From Macrocybe gigantea (lineage: Eukaryota > Basidiomycota > Agaricomycetes > Agaricales > Callistosporiaceae), in assembly GCA_011319805.1 (NCBI GenBank), contig SJRY01000263.1:310001-374000 (forward strand): a DNA stretch of 64,000 nt. The letters are read 5' to 3'. This document shows, one piece after another, positions 25,281-38,956 of the stretch (within the stretch, counting starts at the first letter, position 1; each line of letters begins with the position of its first letter). The position numbers and the translations under genes are program-made. The notes under the pieces were generated by a model that worked only from the letters and a program-made list of their open reading frames with translations, was not told the DNA's origin and did no database searches.

Positions 25281-25730
25281 TCAGCGACGGCCACTTCGCC
25301 TCGTGCTGGCATGCGGACGGGCCGCCGGTCGCCTGCTGCTGTGTCTTGACGAATGATGCGACTGATGACCCATGGGCTTACGAGTGACTGCAGGTGGCCT
25401 TTGAGAAGACCGTACAGCTAGTCTATTTGGCTGCTGCCCTTTCGTTCTCGTCGCGGAATGGGGGAGTCGATGGCTGCGGCCGGTGGTTCCTCGAGAAAGC
25501 GTGCGAGATGGCTTATCGCGTGACGAGAAAAATCTAAAAATGCCCCCTTTGCTTTGTTTTCCTCTTTGCTTCTGGTATTCTCGCATGGCCCGAGCTTCTC
25601 GCATCTCCCTTATGCCCTTAAGCAGGAATAAGAACGTGAAACGAAGAACTAAGGCGGACGGGCATACTCTGCTTCTGAGCCTTTCGTCGCCGAGCAGTGT
25701 TCCTCTCATCTTTGCCAACCAGCCGTGCAT
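25281..25730 (-). CDS. Possible small basic protein (weak)
   Basis: An open frame of 149 codons, very rich in Arg, Ser and His toward its end (HHSSRHSSRRPAARPHASTR). The inner part (MREARAMREYQKQRGKQSKG, GIFRFFSSRDKPSRTLS) looks like plausible coding sequence, but the first 40 codons look like read-through of an intron. A frame reading EEASALHYARLVGKDERNTA just upstream could be the real preceding exon. An ATG near 25854 (MKIDWASS) next to a good GT donor might be the true first exon. I do not recognise a family and could not join the exons, so this is a candidate only. Confidence 0.3.
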   Translation of the reverse strand: MHGWLAKMRGTLLGDERLRSRVCPSALVLRFTFLFLLKGIREMREARAMREYQKQRGKQSKGGIFRFFSSRDKPSRTLSRGTTGRSHRLPHSATRTKGQQPNRLAVRSSQRPPAVTRKPMGHQSHHSSRHSSRRPAARPHASTRRSGRR

Positions 25731-25870
25731 AGTGGAGGGCGGAGGCCTCCTCCGAGATCCATCTGAACGGAACTACAGTAGCAGTTGCGTTTATAAGCGA
25801 TCAAACAGGCAGAATGAATGTAGACTCACCGAAGACGCCCAGTCGATCTTCATGATTTCTATGAATGCTC

Positions 25871-26707
25871 AAAGTACAGCATAGGTAAATGCTTGTCGTT
25901 TATATGTTGACGGAATCAGAAAACAATTGATCATGGTCAAGGGTTATTATGTAAGCAACCTCGTTGTGTCCAGCACTTGCTGGCATGTTCACGCTGCACG
26001 GATCTCGCGCGTCGGTAGCGCGTTTTTGGTGCACGGTAGACCATGGAAGCATGATTCAGAGTGATAACCTATGCAAGAGCGCGTATCATGATGAATGTTC
26101 ATCAGTTGACGGTTCATCGAAAGAACAGAGCAGGACTTGCCGAGAACACGTTTTTTTTCTCGACATGTCCTTGAAATGAAAGTCGCGGAAGGCACTGTCG
26201 GCCAAGACAGCACGGACGACGAACAGAAGAAAAAAAAAATTGCAGTATCGGGTTGACAATTATGGGATCGCGCCTAACCGGCTAGTTCAATAGCCAGAGG
26301 AGTTGTCAGGATTCTGACAAACCCGTCCCGGACATTGAGAAGATACGCTGTAGATCAATCGAGAGGAGGGCACAGCCATAGGGGTGAGAGGCGTTCCCGA
26401 AGGGGCGCTTAGCGGCGGTGTTTTTCAGTATTTGTGCGTATTTTATTTCGACCGTTTAGCGCGACACCATGTGTCATCATTGCCTTCTCTAGGCTAGACG
26501 TCACTGAGCCGTTCCTAACACTGCATTCCGACTTTTTACAGTCAAATTTTTTCTGTACAGCTAGACATGTACAGAATTCGGAATGCTAACACAACTCGGA
26601 CGGAAGAGTCTCTCTTCCGTTCTGCAGGATGCTTCAGGATTCAAATACTCCTCCTGGTTCCGCCATGATTTCCAGAATTCGGTGTCGAGTCACAGACAGA
26701 ACACAAG
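25871..26707. other. Long intergenic region upstream of the phosphatase gene
   Basis: About 840 bases with no supportable gene. Small open frames exist on both strands but lack conserved sequence. It contains A- and T-runs (for example 26226-26240) and probably the promoters of the flanking divergent genes. Confidence 0.35.
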
Positions 26708-27400
26708 ATGCCTTGGAGAAGCATCGACGTTGTTATCGAAAACAGGCTCTTTTTGGGCAAGTAAGCGTCCCTGCCGACCCGTCGGATTATCTTTTCATTC
26801 AATCCCTTTTTTGTGCAGTCTCGACGCCGCCCGCTCCTCCCGCATCTTGGGTGAGCGCCAGATCACCCATATTCTTTCCGTTTGCACGGACCCTATCCCT
26901 GCGGAGCTGCCGCAGTCAGGGTTGCGACACATGCGCATACCCGTCGAAGACGTAGATTATGCAGATCTACTAATATACCTCCCTGCTGCCTGCCAATTCA
27001 TTGACCAGGCAATCAATGGGGGCGGAAGGGTCCTTGTCCACTGCGTTCAGGGCCTTTCTCGTAGCGCGGCGGTCGTCGCTGCCTACTGTAAGTTCCCGCC
27101 TACTACTTTATTCGTAGATCGTTGTTCACCCCTCTTCCTTTGCGAAGTGATGCGTTCGCGTCGAATTTCCGCGACTCGAGCAGTTGATGCTGTCAGAACT
27201 GGTAAGATCGTTAATTCTGTGCCAACGGAATTGCCTCCGACGCGCTTTTAGCACGCGACCAGATATGGATTCTTCCTGGATTCCACGAGCAGCTTGTTCT
27301 CTTTGAACTCTGCCAGTACGCGCCCTCTCCCACTAACGGCATCTATGCCAATTGGAGAATGCAGCTCGAATACAGATTGAGAGCTGCTGGTTTACGTTGA
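26708..27400 (+). CDS. Dual-specificity protein phosphatase (atypical, VHR-like)
   Basis: Cysteine-dependent phosphatase of about 190 residues. Exon 1 is MPWRSIDVVIENRLFLGN; an intron at 26761-26818 ends in tgcag and leads into LDAARSSRILGERQITHILS. The general-acid region is RIPVEDVDYADLL and the signature P-loop HCVQGLSRSA (HCxxGxxR) lies near 27041-27070. Two more introns separate MRSRRISATRAVDAVR and QIWILPGFHEQLVLFELCQY. The protein ends NWRMQLEYRLRAAGLR. There is no Yvh1-type zinc module after the catalytic domain, so this is a bare DSP of the small atypical class. The substrate cannot be told. The ATG was chosen because it starts immediately before the first beta-strand of the fold and joins in frame. 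Confidence 0.85.
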
Positions 27401-28069
27401 GTATCATCTACTCTCCTCCAAAATTCCAGTTTTGTATCCGCTACCCATATCTCTCAGTCTTTATCATACTTCTTTTCCCGTTTGCTTATCCTGATATGGC
27501 CCATCCTCTTTTTTTTTCCTTCCTTTCTCTTCTCTTTAGACTAGACTGTCGGTGTTTTTCAGTACCTTGTTGTAATCCGTCTTTCTAACTGTTTTTTTCC
27601 CTTTATTCATCTTTCTTTGCCTTCATCTTTTCGTTTGCTTCTCGTCAAGAATGAGTCTAATAAACAACAAACAGGGCAACGCGATCGAAACAGACGCTCG
27701 GGTTCGACGTATTGCTGACCATCTACACATCGGTAGCAATTATTACTTGCTGTCTGTCGCCAACGTGGCATATCACTCAGGGTGACAGAGGTGACAAACG
27801 CTTTTCCGGGCCCGCACTGAGTCAAACGGGACTGGCTCACTGCATTCCTCGTTGAGATGGCATGGACACGTTGCAAGCCTGCACAAAGTTACGTGTACTA
27901 TGAATCGTAGCTTAGAATAAAATGAGGACGACTGGCGTTGTTTGCCAATTACCCCTTGGCGGAATTCAAATTTACTGTCACACGCATAACCACAGCCAGC
28001 AGCCTCTCGACTTGGTCTCTCAGAGTTCTTTACCTTTCCTCATCGTTTCTTGTTCATCACTCCTCAACA
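27401..28069. other. Intergenic region with pyrimidine-rich tracts before ARF1
   Basis: No gene seen. The first 200 bases are strongly C/T-rich (27460-27640) and probably form the 3' untranslated region of the phosphatase gene. The last 100 bases before the ARF1 ATG are also C/T-rich with runs of TCTC, a common feature of strongly expressed basidiomycete promoters and leaders. An 89-codon minus-strand frame here has no recognisable content. Confidence 0.35.
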
Positions 28070-28901
<832 letters not shown>

Positions 28902-29138
28902 TTGTCGTCTGTCTCCCCTTCCGTACATTATTGGCGTTTCATGATTCGTTATGATGCTGGAAACCGTCATCGCTCTCAATCTCTTTTACGATCATCTGAT
29001 ATCTCTATTTCCTTTTTTTTTTTTTTTTGGCCTTTCACGTTTATTTCCCTTATGAGCCCTAGGTATGAGGGGTTTTGCTTGAATGCTCGATCCTATAGAC
29101 ATCGGAGCGTTTGCTCATAACTACAAAACTTCAACTAT

Positions 29139-32061
29139 TCAGCGTCCTTCCCCTGGATAAAGTCTGCCCACGGAGTCAGCTTCCTTCCTTCTCTTTTCGG
29201 CTAGCTCTCGGGTGGCCGGGTCACGTTGAGTAGCACCATATCTGGCCAGCTTCTCTAACAGCGCTTGCAGGCGCTTCGGCTTGACAGCGCTGTATGATGT
29301 GTGTCTCACGGCAGGGACAAGGAATTCATGGACGGTGTCGTTTAGCGGTATGGAGGTTGTCTTTTCGTGATGAACGTCAATGTGGATAGGGATATTCAAA
29401 TAAAGATGGAGGCTCGTACGAGGCGTAGTTCAATGAAAACGGAAGTAAGATGGGATCGCCCGATGCGTTTTAGCTCCTCTTCCAAAAAGTCGACGTCAAT
29501 CAGGATATTGGATATGGCGTTTTCATTCATTATGTTGATATCACGACCAGTGAGAAGATTCTTGTAGAAGACATTCAGTAAAATAGTGCTATGAAGCAGC
29601 CAGGACAGTACCATTAAGGATTCGGCGATATACTCAAGTGCCCCCTTATATGCTTCGTCCTTGTAACCTTCTTTTATTACGAGAGAATCGACCACTGTCG
29701 TCAGCCAGTTGACCAGCTCGTAGAGATACATGCTCGGGGCATCTTCACGCGTCTGGGGAGTCCATTCGTATTCCGATAGCTCAAAGAACTGATCCAGTTT
29801 GGAATTAATCAATCCCGTGATCCGTGCGAGGGAACGGGTCAAAGTCGTCGAGAATGAGGATGAGGCGGTTAGTTGGATCGTCCCACCGTGTTGGGCGGAG
29901 CTAAGCAACGGGCGTTCAGACGGGCCGATGCGGACATGATGCACGACTTAGCTTACCGGAGCTCGTTAAGGAACGTTCAAGCTCAGAACACGCGACCTGG
30001 AAATGCTCCAGATTCGTCACGATCTGCGCAATCTGGGACAACGTGGACGTCCCTGCGAGGCGCTGCCCAATCGCTTCGCTCACGTGTTTCGTCAACAAAT
30101 TGTCAAGTGACTGCCGTAGATAAGCCGGTCAATAGAAAGGCTGTCTAGGAAATGTAACTCACCTTGCTGAGAAGTTCATCAATGTTACGATGATGCTGGG
30201 AGACACCTTCGACGAAAGCGTAGAATCGTTGAATGAACGTTCTGATCTAAATGACTATATGAATTTCCGAACAAAGTCAAGAGGGGAGGTGGTCTGACAT
30301 CTTCGCAACATAGGTAGAAAGTCTGTGACCAAGGAAGTGAGAGTGGCGGATTCGACCTGCAAACTCTGTGAGATGTGCCAACAAAAATGTCGTTTACGAA
30401 CTGCTTGAGGTCTGCTAGCTCATCCTCTCCGATCCAAACGACATCGAGTACAGCATCGACATCCTGCATCGTTTCTGCTCGCATAGGCTGATGGTCATCT
30501 TGGCGTACAATCTGGAGAAGATTTTGAGCATGATTTCCGGATATGCTGAAAAGTACGGTTTACCTTTTCGAACCGTCTACTGAAATTGGCTTCAAGCAGC
30601 TTGGCATATTTCTCAAACAATAGCAGAATGAAGGAATGGAGAGAGGCCGTTGAATATGAAAAAGCCTGCAAGAATCAGTCTCGTGCTCGGAACGTTGGAG
30701 AGAATTAACCCGTTATCTCACCTCGAGCGTCATGATGAGCCCAATCAAGCACTCTTTGGATCTGAGAAAGACGTCGGGATCCGTTTCCGTGTGCAATGAG
30801 TTCGTGACAGCCGTAGAAAGACCAGATACAAGTGATTCCCAGAGCTCTTCTACTTCTCGCTCTGATCGGAAAGTGCCTGTTGTTTCAAGTACATGATTCT
30901 CAACAATGAAGAATCCGATATCTCTTGAGTCAGCGAAGGCAGAGATGCCAATGGAAGTGGGTTGGGTAGAATCAGATCAGATTGTGCCTATAGGAGAATC
31001 TAATCGAGGGATTTGGTCAAATTGGAAAGGATACACAAACCTTCCTGTCCGCTTGATAGGACTTCTGTAACTCGTCCAGCGAGTCTAGAGTGGTATAGAT
31101 GTGGATGCATTCAAACAAAGGTTTAAAATCCACGCGAAGGGTATCATTGTCAAACACATTAACTGAATACGCGTCTTCAATAACAACCGAGAACACACAT
31201 GCGATCGACTCACATTCATTCTTCTCATAAGTTATCGTTTCCACAGCGCTTCCGACCCTGCTGAGTCGTAGCTGAGGGTCTTTCTCTCGACGGGCACGCC
31301 ACCGTCGTGTTCGGTTTTCCATGATCTCTGTAGCTAGTCTGCCGACATCCGCACTCACATTCCTGATTTCTAATAGCCATTGTTTCATCGACGCGGTTAC
31401 AGCATCTTTAACCTGGCCTCGCAAGGAAGGCAAAGACGATAGTAGATGCTGGAAGAACGGCGTCTGGGATAATGACGATGCATGCTCTGAATGTCTTCCA
31501 AACACTGCACAGAGAAAAATTCACTGCATTGTGAGGCGGGTGATCGACACGACAATTTGGACGACAGACCCTCAACGCGCTCCAGTACTTGCCTTCCTTG
31601 ACCATTTCGCCGACCCGGTCTACCAGGTCAAGTACCCGGAGGCAGGCCTGCAACGTGTCAATGGCCTCATCGAGATTGGCAGCGGTTTTCTTGGACTGCA
31701 ATAGATTGCGTTTTTTCTCCACCAGGCCCTGGCCGAGCTGTGAGACACTGGTATCCAAGGACGTAATGCTCTCCTTCATTTTATCGGTGAAGGATTTCAC
31801 CGTGAACAGCGTGGATACGGAGGAAATAAAGTCTTGATAATTGTCACCGCATATCTTTTCGATCTCTGCATCCTTGGATTCGATGAGACCCTGTATTGTC
31901 CGAAGAAATGCTTCCTGTTGGCGGCTGCTGTGTATCTGCTTTATGATAGGGCCGAGCTGTTCGAGATTCTCGGATGAGGAAGAGGGGTCCAGCAGATGAA
32001 TCTGCTGCAACTGCTGGTTGATGCTTTCCTGAGTATAGTGTGGCCGACGGCGCGGAGGCAT
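29139..32061 (-). CDS. SEC15: Exocyst complex component Sec15
   Basis: Exocyst subunit that binds the Rab GTPase Sec4/Rab11 on vesicles. Exon 1 gives MPPRRRPHYTQESINQQLQQ and the family block IESKDAEIEKICGDNYQDFI with LFTVKSFTDKMKESI. A helical stretch follows (NLDEAIDTLQACLRVLDLVD and GKYWSALR). Middle exons carry WLLEIRNVSADVGRLATEIM and DNDTLRVDFKPLFECIHIYT, with RADILFSFSPTVP-like sequence missing from easy view. The C-terminal exons are SILLMVLSWLLHSTILL-type helices, then LTSVFIELRL and ending GATQRDPATRELAEKRRKEA with LYPGEGR. About nine introns interrupt it. The start is the first ATG before the conserved N-terminal helix, 163 bp from the divergent HAD phosphatase ATG. The second exocyst gene of the window, Sec10, lies 16 kb away. 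Confidence 0.88.
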
Positions 32062-32224
32062 AATTGCACCGACACAGAAGCGCGACTGCGTGTTTAAACT
32101 CGCCCGCTCAGATCGGCGACATATTTGCTATCGTCTTGCGATCCAAACATCTTTCAGCGGTATTGCTCGGTCCGGCCGCGTCTCTTGTAGTACTTTATAC
32201 TCGTTGAAGAACAAGGACGCGGAC

Positions 32225-33341
32225 ATGTCTGCGAACACTCTGCGCATTGATGCCATGTAATTTTGATTTTTTCGTCTCAGCGTTCGATGTATCTTGACAG
32301 GCCGCCGCCTCCAGCTTGTTCGACATGGACGGCACGCTTGTCGACTCGACAGCTGGAGTCGTTGGTGCATGGGAAATATTCAAGCAAACATATCCCACCA
32401 TTGATGTGACGGACATTTTGAGCTGTGAGATCTTGTTCTGTTTGTTTTAGATCAGGCTGACACTCATACATCTCTGCAGCTGCCCATGGTGTCCGAACTA
32501 TTGACAACCTCAGAAAGTACTGCGGTGTCCAGGATCCCGATGAATTGCAGGCGAGATGTCAAGGATATTGGAATATTAAGCTGCCATGTTCATGCTATTC
32601 CATTAGAAAGAAGCAGAACGCTTTGAACAGGCCATTGTCACTTCCTCCAAGCAAAACGGAAGACGGGGCATCGTTCGTCTGCCCGGTGTCGGCCCTATCA
32701 TAGACCAAGTTCCTCTTCATTTTGCTTGCCAGTTTAGTGTCATCTGATGGCCGAATGTTAATAGATTGCTGAGTCACGACACCTTCCGCGACCTTTGTGG
32801 GCCATTTGCACATCCGCTACTAGACAATACGCCTCATCGGCTCTTTCTATCGCTGAAGTTCCGGTGCCTGACGTGTTTATTACCGCGGATGACGTTCAGA
32901 GAGGCAAGCCTTTGTATGCGATTTTGCCTCGTTTCTGCTGCACCGTACGCCCTTACCTCGTGTTTTCCTTGTTCCTAGCCCCGACCCCTACCTGCTCGGC
33001 GCTGAAAGGTGTGGCGTAAAGCCGGAAGAGTGTGAGTTTCCGGATGCGTCCGATTCCTTGGGTTGATTTCTAATTAGTTGTACTGTACAGGTGTCGTCAT
33101 CGAAGATGCGCCAAACGGCATTCGCAGCGGCAAAGCCGCCGGATGTAAGACGATTGCACTGTTGACGACTCATAGTCGGGAACAGCTAGAAGCCGCGCAA
33201 CCGGATTACGTTGTGAAGGACTTGTCCAGGTAAGTCTTTATTTTCACGGTCTTGGTATATCAATATCATGCTGACATTCGACCCAGTATCAAAGTCCACA
33301 AGAGTGACAAGGGTCTGGAAATTACTATCTCAGATCCTTAG
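32225..33341 (+). CDS. HAD-superfamily phosphatase, Gpp/Dog-like (sugar- or glycerol-phosphate phosphatase)
   Basis: Haloacid-dehalogenase-fold phosphatase of about 240 residues. Exon 1 encodes MSANTLRIDA. Splicing at GT 32257 to an acceptor ending ctccag restores I-LFDMDGTLVDSTAG, the catalytic DxD motif I with its nucleophilic Asp. Further exons give AHGVRTIDNLRKYCGV, FEQAIVTSSK near the motif II position, PVPDVFITADDVQRGKPLPD, and motif III/IV VVIEDAPNGIRSGKAAGCKT. The C-terminus reads LLTTHSREQLEAAQPDYVVK and ISDP. The cap type and motif spacing resemble yeast Gpp1/Gpp2 and Dog1/Dog2, which act on glycerol-3-phosphate or 2-deoxyglucose-6-phosphate. The true substrate is not readable from the sequence. 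Upstream acceptors in the same intron would not keep the frame. Confidence 0.82.
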
Positions 33342-33618
33342 ACGATGTTTCGACGGATATCCTCAACTGGAACACATAAGATACCCCAAACTACCCAACT
33401 TCTTGCCTTTGAATAGACGTCGCTAGATCATACGATAGAATTATTCCGATCTGGTCAAGTATAGGGTGAACTGAAATCGTTCTAGATAAGCATATCGAGA
33501 GCAAATATTCGAAGTCAAAAGGTGGGACAGAATGGGTATCTAAGGTTGGTAAGCTATACACATACCCACGTTATGCAATGAAGTCGTCGTACTTCGACAT
33601 CATGAATCTGAGGTGAAT

Positions 33619-35544
33619 TTAATATTCACCTTCCTCATCACCATCAGCGGAATCGGTGCCGACTTCTTCGTAGTCCTTCTCCAAAGCAGCCAGATCTTCG
33701 CGAGCTTCAGAGAATTCGCCCTAGTTCATACACGTCAGCAGAAAGCAGCACGAGAATAACAATTGACGTTTACCTCTTCCATACCTTCACCAACGTACCA
33801 ATGCACGAAAGCACGCTTGGAGTACATGAGGTCAAATTTATAGTCTATGCCACTATGATTAGGATCAGAACAAAGTAAGATTTACGCTTGTCGCATACCA
33901 AGACGACCCCAGGCAGCAGAAATTGCCGTGGTGCTGGACGCAAATCAGTACGAGAGATTAAGTGCGAAAGAGAGGTGTTACTTGGACAGCATGCAGAGGC
34001 TGCGAGTTGTCTTGGCCAAATCACCACCCGGGACGCACGCAGACGGTTCATTGCATACACCGAGCTATGATATGTGGTAAGACAGTCAGGACTGAGGAGT
34101 TACGGCTGAAGCCGACCTTGAACCCTGTTGGGCACCAATCGACAAATTGGATGGTTCGCTTCGTTTTGATGCTTGCGACAGCTGCTTGAACGTCCTTGGG
34201 AACAACGTCGCCGCGGTACAGCAGGCAGCAAGCCACTGCAGAGACGTTAACATTGAAAGGGGCTTTTACTGCGATAACATACTATATTTGCCCTCTCTGG
34301 GATCACATTTGACCTGAAAAGTTGGTGAGTAACGCAAAAGTACAGGAACGCATGTTCCTACCATTTGATTGCCTTGTTCAAAGCAAGCAAAGGTCATCTC
34401 GGCAACCGAGTTCTGCTCGTGATTTGCTTTTTCCACAGAAAGAAGAGGAGCATATGTGGCTAGAGGGAAATGGATACGAGGGAAGCTAGAAAATGTAGCA
34501 CTGAGATGCCATTGACAGTGGAGGCCCAAAAGGCACCTACGGAACCAAGTTGGTTTGGAATTCATTAAGGTCAACGTTCAAAGAACCATCAAATCGAAGA
34601 GAGGCCGTAACGGAAGAAACGACTTGGGCAATCAATCTGTTCAAGTTCGAGAAGCTTGGAGATACGACGCCGAGCTTCTTCTTGCAAATGTCATAAATAG
34701 CCTCGTTGTCGACCTGTATCGAAAGCCATCAACAGTTGAAGCATTGGATATAACGACGAGACCTGACCATGAACGAGCAATCGGAATGTTCCAACGTCGT
34801 GTGGGTCGTCAAGACCGAGTTGTACGGTTCAACAACAGAGCTAGAGAGCTGCGGCGCGGGGTAAACGCAGAATTCGAGTTTTGATTTTTTGCCGTAGTCG
34901 GTAGAGAGGCGTTCAAGGAGCAGAGCTCCGAAACCCGAACCAGTGCCACCACCGAAGGAGTGGAAGACAAAGAACCCTTGAAGGCCAGAGCAGTTATCTG
35001 CAAGGCGACGAAGCTTGTCCATCACTGGGTCAATGAGCTCTTTTCCGACAGTATAATGGCCCCTCGCGTCTGATACCGCCCGATCAGTCGTTGTCACGCA
35101 GAAGGTAGCTACATATCACCGCTGCACGTACAGTTGTTTGCAGCGTCTTCCTTGCCAGTAATCATCGTCTCGGGGTGAAAGAGCGATCGGTAGGGTCCAA
35201 TCTTGACATCATCGACAGCACCTGGCTCTAGATCGATGTACAGGGACCTGGGTACGTGCTTGCCAGCCCCAGTCTCCGAAAAGAATGTGGAGAAGCCACT
35301 ATCGGTGTGGGACGGAGAGCCCTCGACGAGACGACCATCAGGCTACAAGTGAGAGTTACACAACGCGGCGTGAAGCGATTAAGAACGGGAAAGGTACGTA
35401 CGCTTAGACCGTGCTCAAGGGTGTAAAGTTCCCCTGTATATGTCAGCGCGTCGGGCGAAACAAAACATGGGCCGGCAACTCACAGCAAGCGTTGCCGATC
35501 TGGACACCGGCTTGACCGACGTGAAGAGAGATGACTTCGCGCAT
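33619..35544 (-). CDS. Alpha-tubulin, copy 1
   Basis: Alpha subunit of the microtubule heterodimer. The start [20 protein letters not shown] is followed by an intron that splits the Trp codon of NACWELY. The GTP-binding glycine loop [20 protein letters not shown] is at about 34900-34960. Alpha-type segments are [54 protein letters not shown] and [13 protein letters not shown]. The C-terminus is acidic and ends DEEGEY, retaining the terminal Tyr. About eleven introns are present, some at the same sites as in copy 2 (for instance after NAC and inside GKYMAC). Compared with copy 2 there are scattered changes such as [10 protein letters not shown] for [10 protein letters not shown] and [11 protein letters not shown] for [11 protein letters not shown]. 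Expression differences between the copies are not visible. Confidence 0.97.
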
Positions 35545-35651
35545 TTTAATGTGGTGACTGAGGAGTTGGTGGCAGATAGCTCGGAGCGTCTACTGGGAGA
35601 GAGTTGGCTGCGATGTTGACGGTTGCTTGTTTGGTCACGCATCAACTGTAT

Positions 35652-38600
35652 TCACGCTGTTACAAGTGCGTGCAGGTTGTATATCTCCTGCCGCACAGTA
35701 TAATACACTTCCGACACATTCCCCTCCAGCTCCACCTTTCCCCTCTCTGTCTTTCGTACCGCTACACAGTCGCCCATGTCCCTCCCTCCTGGGTTGATAT
35801 CGCCCCGCACACGAGCACGCCTTCCCCAATCAGCTCTGCTTGTACTCCAATAGACGCTAATCGAGCCTTCAACGCCGTCAGTTTGAGTTCCCCAATCATT
35901 GTCGAATGTGGTATGGAGACGCTCGCCCGTGATCCGAGCGTACGACGTCTGCCAGTCGCAACATTTGCAGACAGATTCATTGCACGGGACGACACTGCCT
36001 CTAGCGTAGGGATAGTCGAATTGGCATGAGCCACGACTCTTCCCGTAACGTAGCCAATCTCGTTGTCCTCAAACTAGAAGAGAATCAGTAGCAGTATATT
36101 ACTAGTCAAGAGTTGACTCACCCGGGACATCTTCAATGATTGAAGCAGCTCATCACTGATGGATATCGAGAACGAGTTCGTTTGCTGGCCGATCTGCACC
36201 CGCTCGCCGACAACAGGAGTAAAAATGTCCTTTGTCATCGTACGAATGTTGCCGCAGCTTTCGACCAATGCATTGGTTGAATTTTCACCTGCTTGGACGA
36301 TGATCTGGGAAACGTATGAGAAAATGCTTCTACCATTTTGATTCTCGGATTAGAAACTACCATTTTGCGAGGGTTTATTTGTGGCACGATCGTCTTCACC
36401 GCGCGCCCGTCATTTAGACCCTCCATATCAACGAATCGTAGCCTGCATGCCAGCTGTATCTCGACTTCGGAAGAAACGAATTTGAAAGGAGGTTCAAGGG
36501 CCTTCTGCCATACTGCGTTAGCACGACGTCTTCACTCGCTTAGTCTAAATCGTACCTTGGCTTCTTCCTCAGCCTGCAGTCTTTTTTGTTCCTTCAAATC
36601 GTCGTTTTCTGCATCTTCTTCTAAGACCTTCCCCTTCCTCAACCACATACCAACGTCGACGGTCTCGCCGTACTCGTCTACTCGCCTTTTCTTCTCCACG
36701 TAAGGGAACATCCGGAATCTCTGAGTAGGCCCGACAGAGCTCTTGAAGAAAGACGTTCCTTTCGATACATTTCCCTTCAGGTAAATGTCGAAGGACAACA
36801 AGGATTTTGTCAATCCTTCATCCGCATCGAGTCCCCAATCGAGATTGTCTATTGCCTTGTCAGCTTTTCTCTTTCTCCTACTTTCATGGTTATCCATGTC
36901 GGCATCGACCATATCACCAGCTAATGTCCGCCGAACCTCGTCTTCATCTTCCGCTTCCGAATCTGATTCCGAGTCGCTCTCATCTTCGTCTGCTTCCAAC
37001 AACCGCTGATTGCGTACAAGAGCTGCCTGATGCGCGGCCTCTCTCTCCTTTGCAGCCTTCTCTCGCTGCTGATACGCCTCCAGCTCCATACCTTGCAACG
37101 GAACTTTGTGGTTCATCTTGTAAACGAGAATGTCCATGAACCCTCGACGAGTAGGGAATGACAGAATGACACGCTCACCCTTAATTTCAATGCGCCATCT
37201 ATCATGACATTACTGCCCACTTTGCCCCTGTCCCACTTGTCTTCTGGTCGTTGCGAGTCATTCCACCTATCGAAAAGCTGTCTCGCGAGAGTGCCTTTCT
37301 CACCCCTCTGCGTTAGAAGGACGACATTCCCTGGTACCGTTGCAAAATCACAAAATAAACTCCGCGACGGTCCATGTGATAGAGAGGCAGGCACGGCCAA
37401 GATGAGCTTTGGGTGCTTTGAAGAATATCTCTGTAACAAGGCTTGAGGGTTGGGGAAGATTTCCAGATACCTAGAACACATCAATTGAAAAATATCAACT
37501 GCAAGCGCATCACGCACTTAAAGCGCAGAGCAAGTGCGCCAAGAGCCTCGTCTTCAACATCTTCATCGCGTTTGCGTTTATTGCCAGGCTCACGGCCTTC
37601 GCCTACGTCTTCTTTGCTGATTGTACCGCCGAACCACTCCATCATGCTTCTGACATGCGTCAACATTTCATTTCCAGTTCGACACAAAAGACATATCGGG
37701 TATTTCAGCCTGGAATAGTTCCATTGCTGGTCCAATAACACCAGGAGCTCAAGCACCCTAGTGCTGGAATCACAGGGTAGAAGAAGGGATGACCGAGAAG
37801 ACAATGTCGCCGTAATGGTATCTTTATAATAATTGACTCGCAGACACAAAGGGAAGAAGTGAAAATAAGCTTACCAATGAGTGCAGCATCACGGTCCTTG
37901 CGCCGACTTGATATCATTGCAGCCCGGTCGGCGTCCGTTATAAGCAGGTCTGGCCTCGCCAAAGGTTCGAACACACCACCCGCAGACTGTCTCATGAGCA
38001 CGGTACCATCCAAGTGACGTTCGCGCATGTGATTCATGTTCATGGCATACAGAATCGTCCCTGCTGACGGCGAACGTATCTTCCAGATTGTGCCTCCAAG
38101 TGTATGTCCGGCACTAAATGGAGTGATAGTCAGGCCTTGACATTTACCTTTATTTATTAACATGTTTGAGCTGGTTCAGAGATGGAGAAAAATCGGATTT
38201 GCATACCTTGGAGATGGGTAGGTTGGGAATATCGCAAAGTGATGATAAACGCAAAAGCATCCTGGACCTCCGAAACAGATGCGACAAATATTTTCTGCTT
38301 GTGGGAGTTGTCAATTTGGGAGGGAGTCGAGCTCTTGCGTTCAGAATCCTGGTTCTCTTGGGACTGGTTGTAATCAGCGGAACTTAAAGGGTCCTCAACC
38401 TCTTGCTCGTCACGGATACCTTCCACGTCCTCAGTGACTGCTATCCGTCCCATAGTTTGGACAGGAAGGGTGGTGTAAGCTGGGGCCTTGAGACCCCATC
38501 TAGCATAGGCATACGGGTATAGACCAGTATGCGCTAAATCGCCGTGTGAGAGCAGGACAAGATCCACCGTTGGTGCATATCTAAGGGTATATGAGCGTAC

Positions 38601-38833
38601 GTGTCACGTTCCATCTAGTTGAGGCAGACGCACTCGCGAAGGCTGTTGCAGTATGTTTCCCAATGATACTGTGAGTCGCCAGCGTCCTCTCCTTCCTTTT
38701 CAGACGGTTCTGGCGACCAATCCGGAGAACCGCAATCAAGAAGTATACGAATATCATCGACCTGAAGAAGGTAGCATATTGGGGTTGTCCTGGACGACCG
38801 CGCGGCACCAGACAAGGCAGTAAATGTGATCAT
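35652..38833 (-). CDS. CFT2: Cleavage and polyadenylation factor subunit Cft2 (CPSF100-like)
   Basis: Inactive metallo-beta-lactamase/beta-CASP paralog of the pre-mRNA 3'-end endonuclease. It begins MITFTALSGAARSSRTTPIC followed by CYLLQVDDIRILLDCGSPDW, a Cft2 hallmark. VDLVLLSHGDLAHTGLYPYA replaces the canonical HxHxDH of active CPSF73, as expected for this subunit. GLTITPFSAGHTLGGTIWKI, ILYAMNMNHMRERHLDGTVL and RPDLLITDADRA follow, then LILAVPASLSHGPSRSLFCD and a very acidic insert (EADEDESDSESDSEAEDEDE). The C-terminal module gives KLKLTALKARLASIGVQAEL, GEGVLVCG and EVYYTVRQEIYNLHALVTA. The last block is in a different frame from GVLVCGAISTQEGG, with a GT duplication at about 35763-35767 the likely cause. 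The ATG was chosen at the family start; an in-frame ATG nine bases upstream exists. Confidence 0.9.
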
Positions 38834-38956
38834 GAGTCTCACAGCATGAACTTGAGATGCAGAGAATTTCGTTGGTGTTTGTCTGTGGCGATTAGTCCAA
38901 ACAAGATTGGTAGACTGACGTCAATAGTTTTTATTCCGTCGGTCTATAAACTGAAC

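Noticed and set aside
28902..29138. T-run (29018-29034) as a regulatory terminator or mobile-element tail
   Set aside because: Located in the 3' flank of ARF1 without target-site duplication or upstream element; probably 3' UTR sequence.
37950..37975. AGGTTCGAAC as a tRNA T-loop
   Set aside because: It lies in CFT2 coding sequence, with no acceptor or anticodon stem around it.
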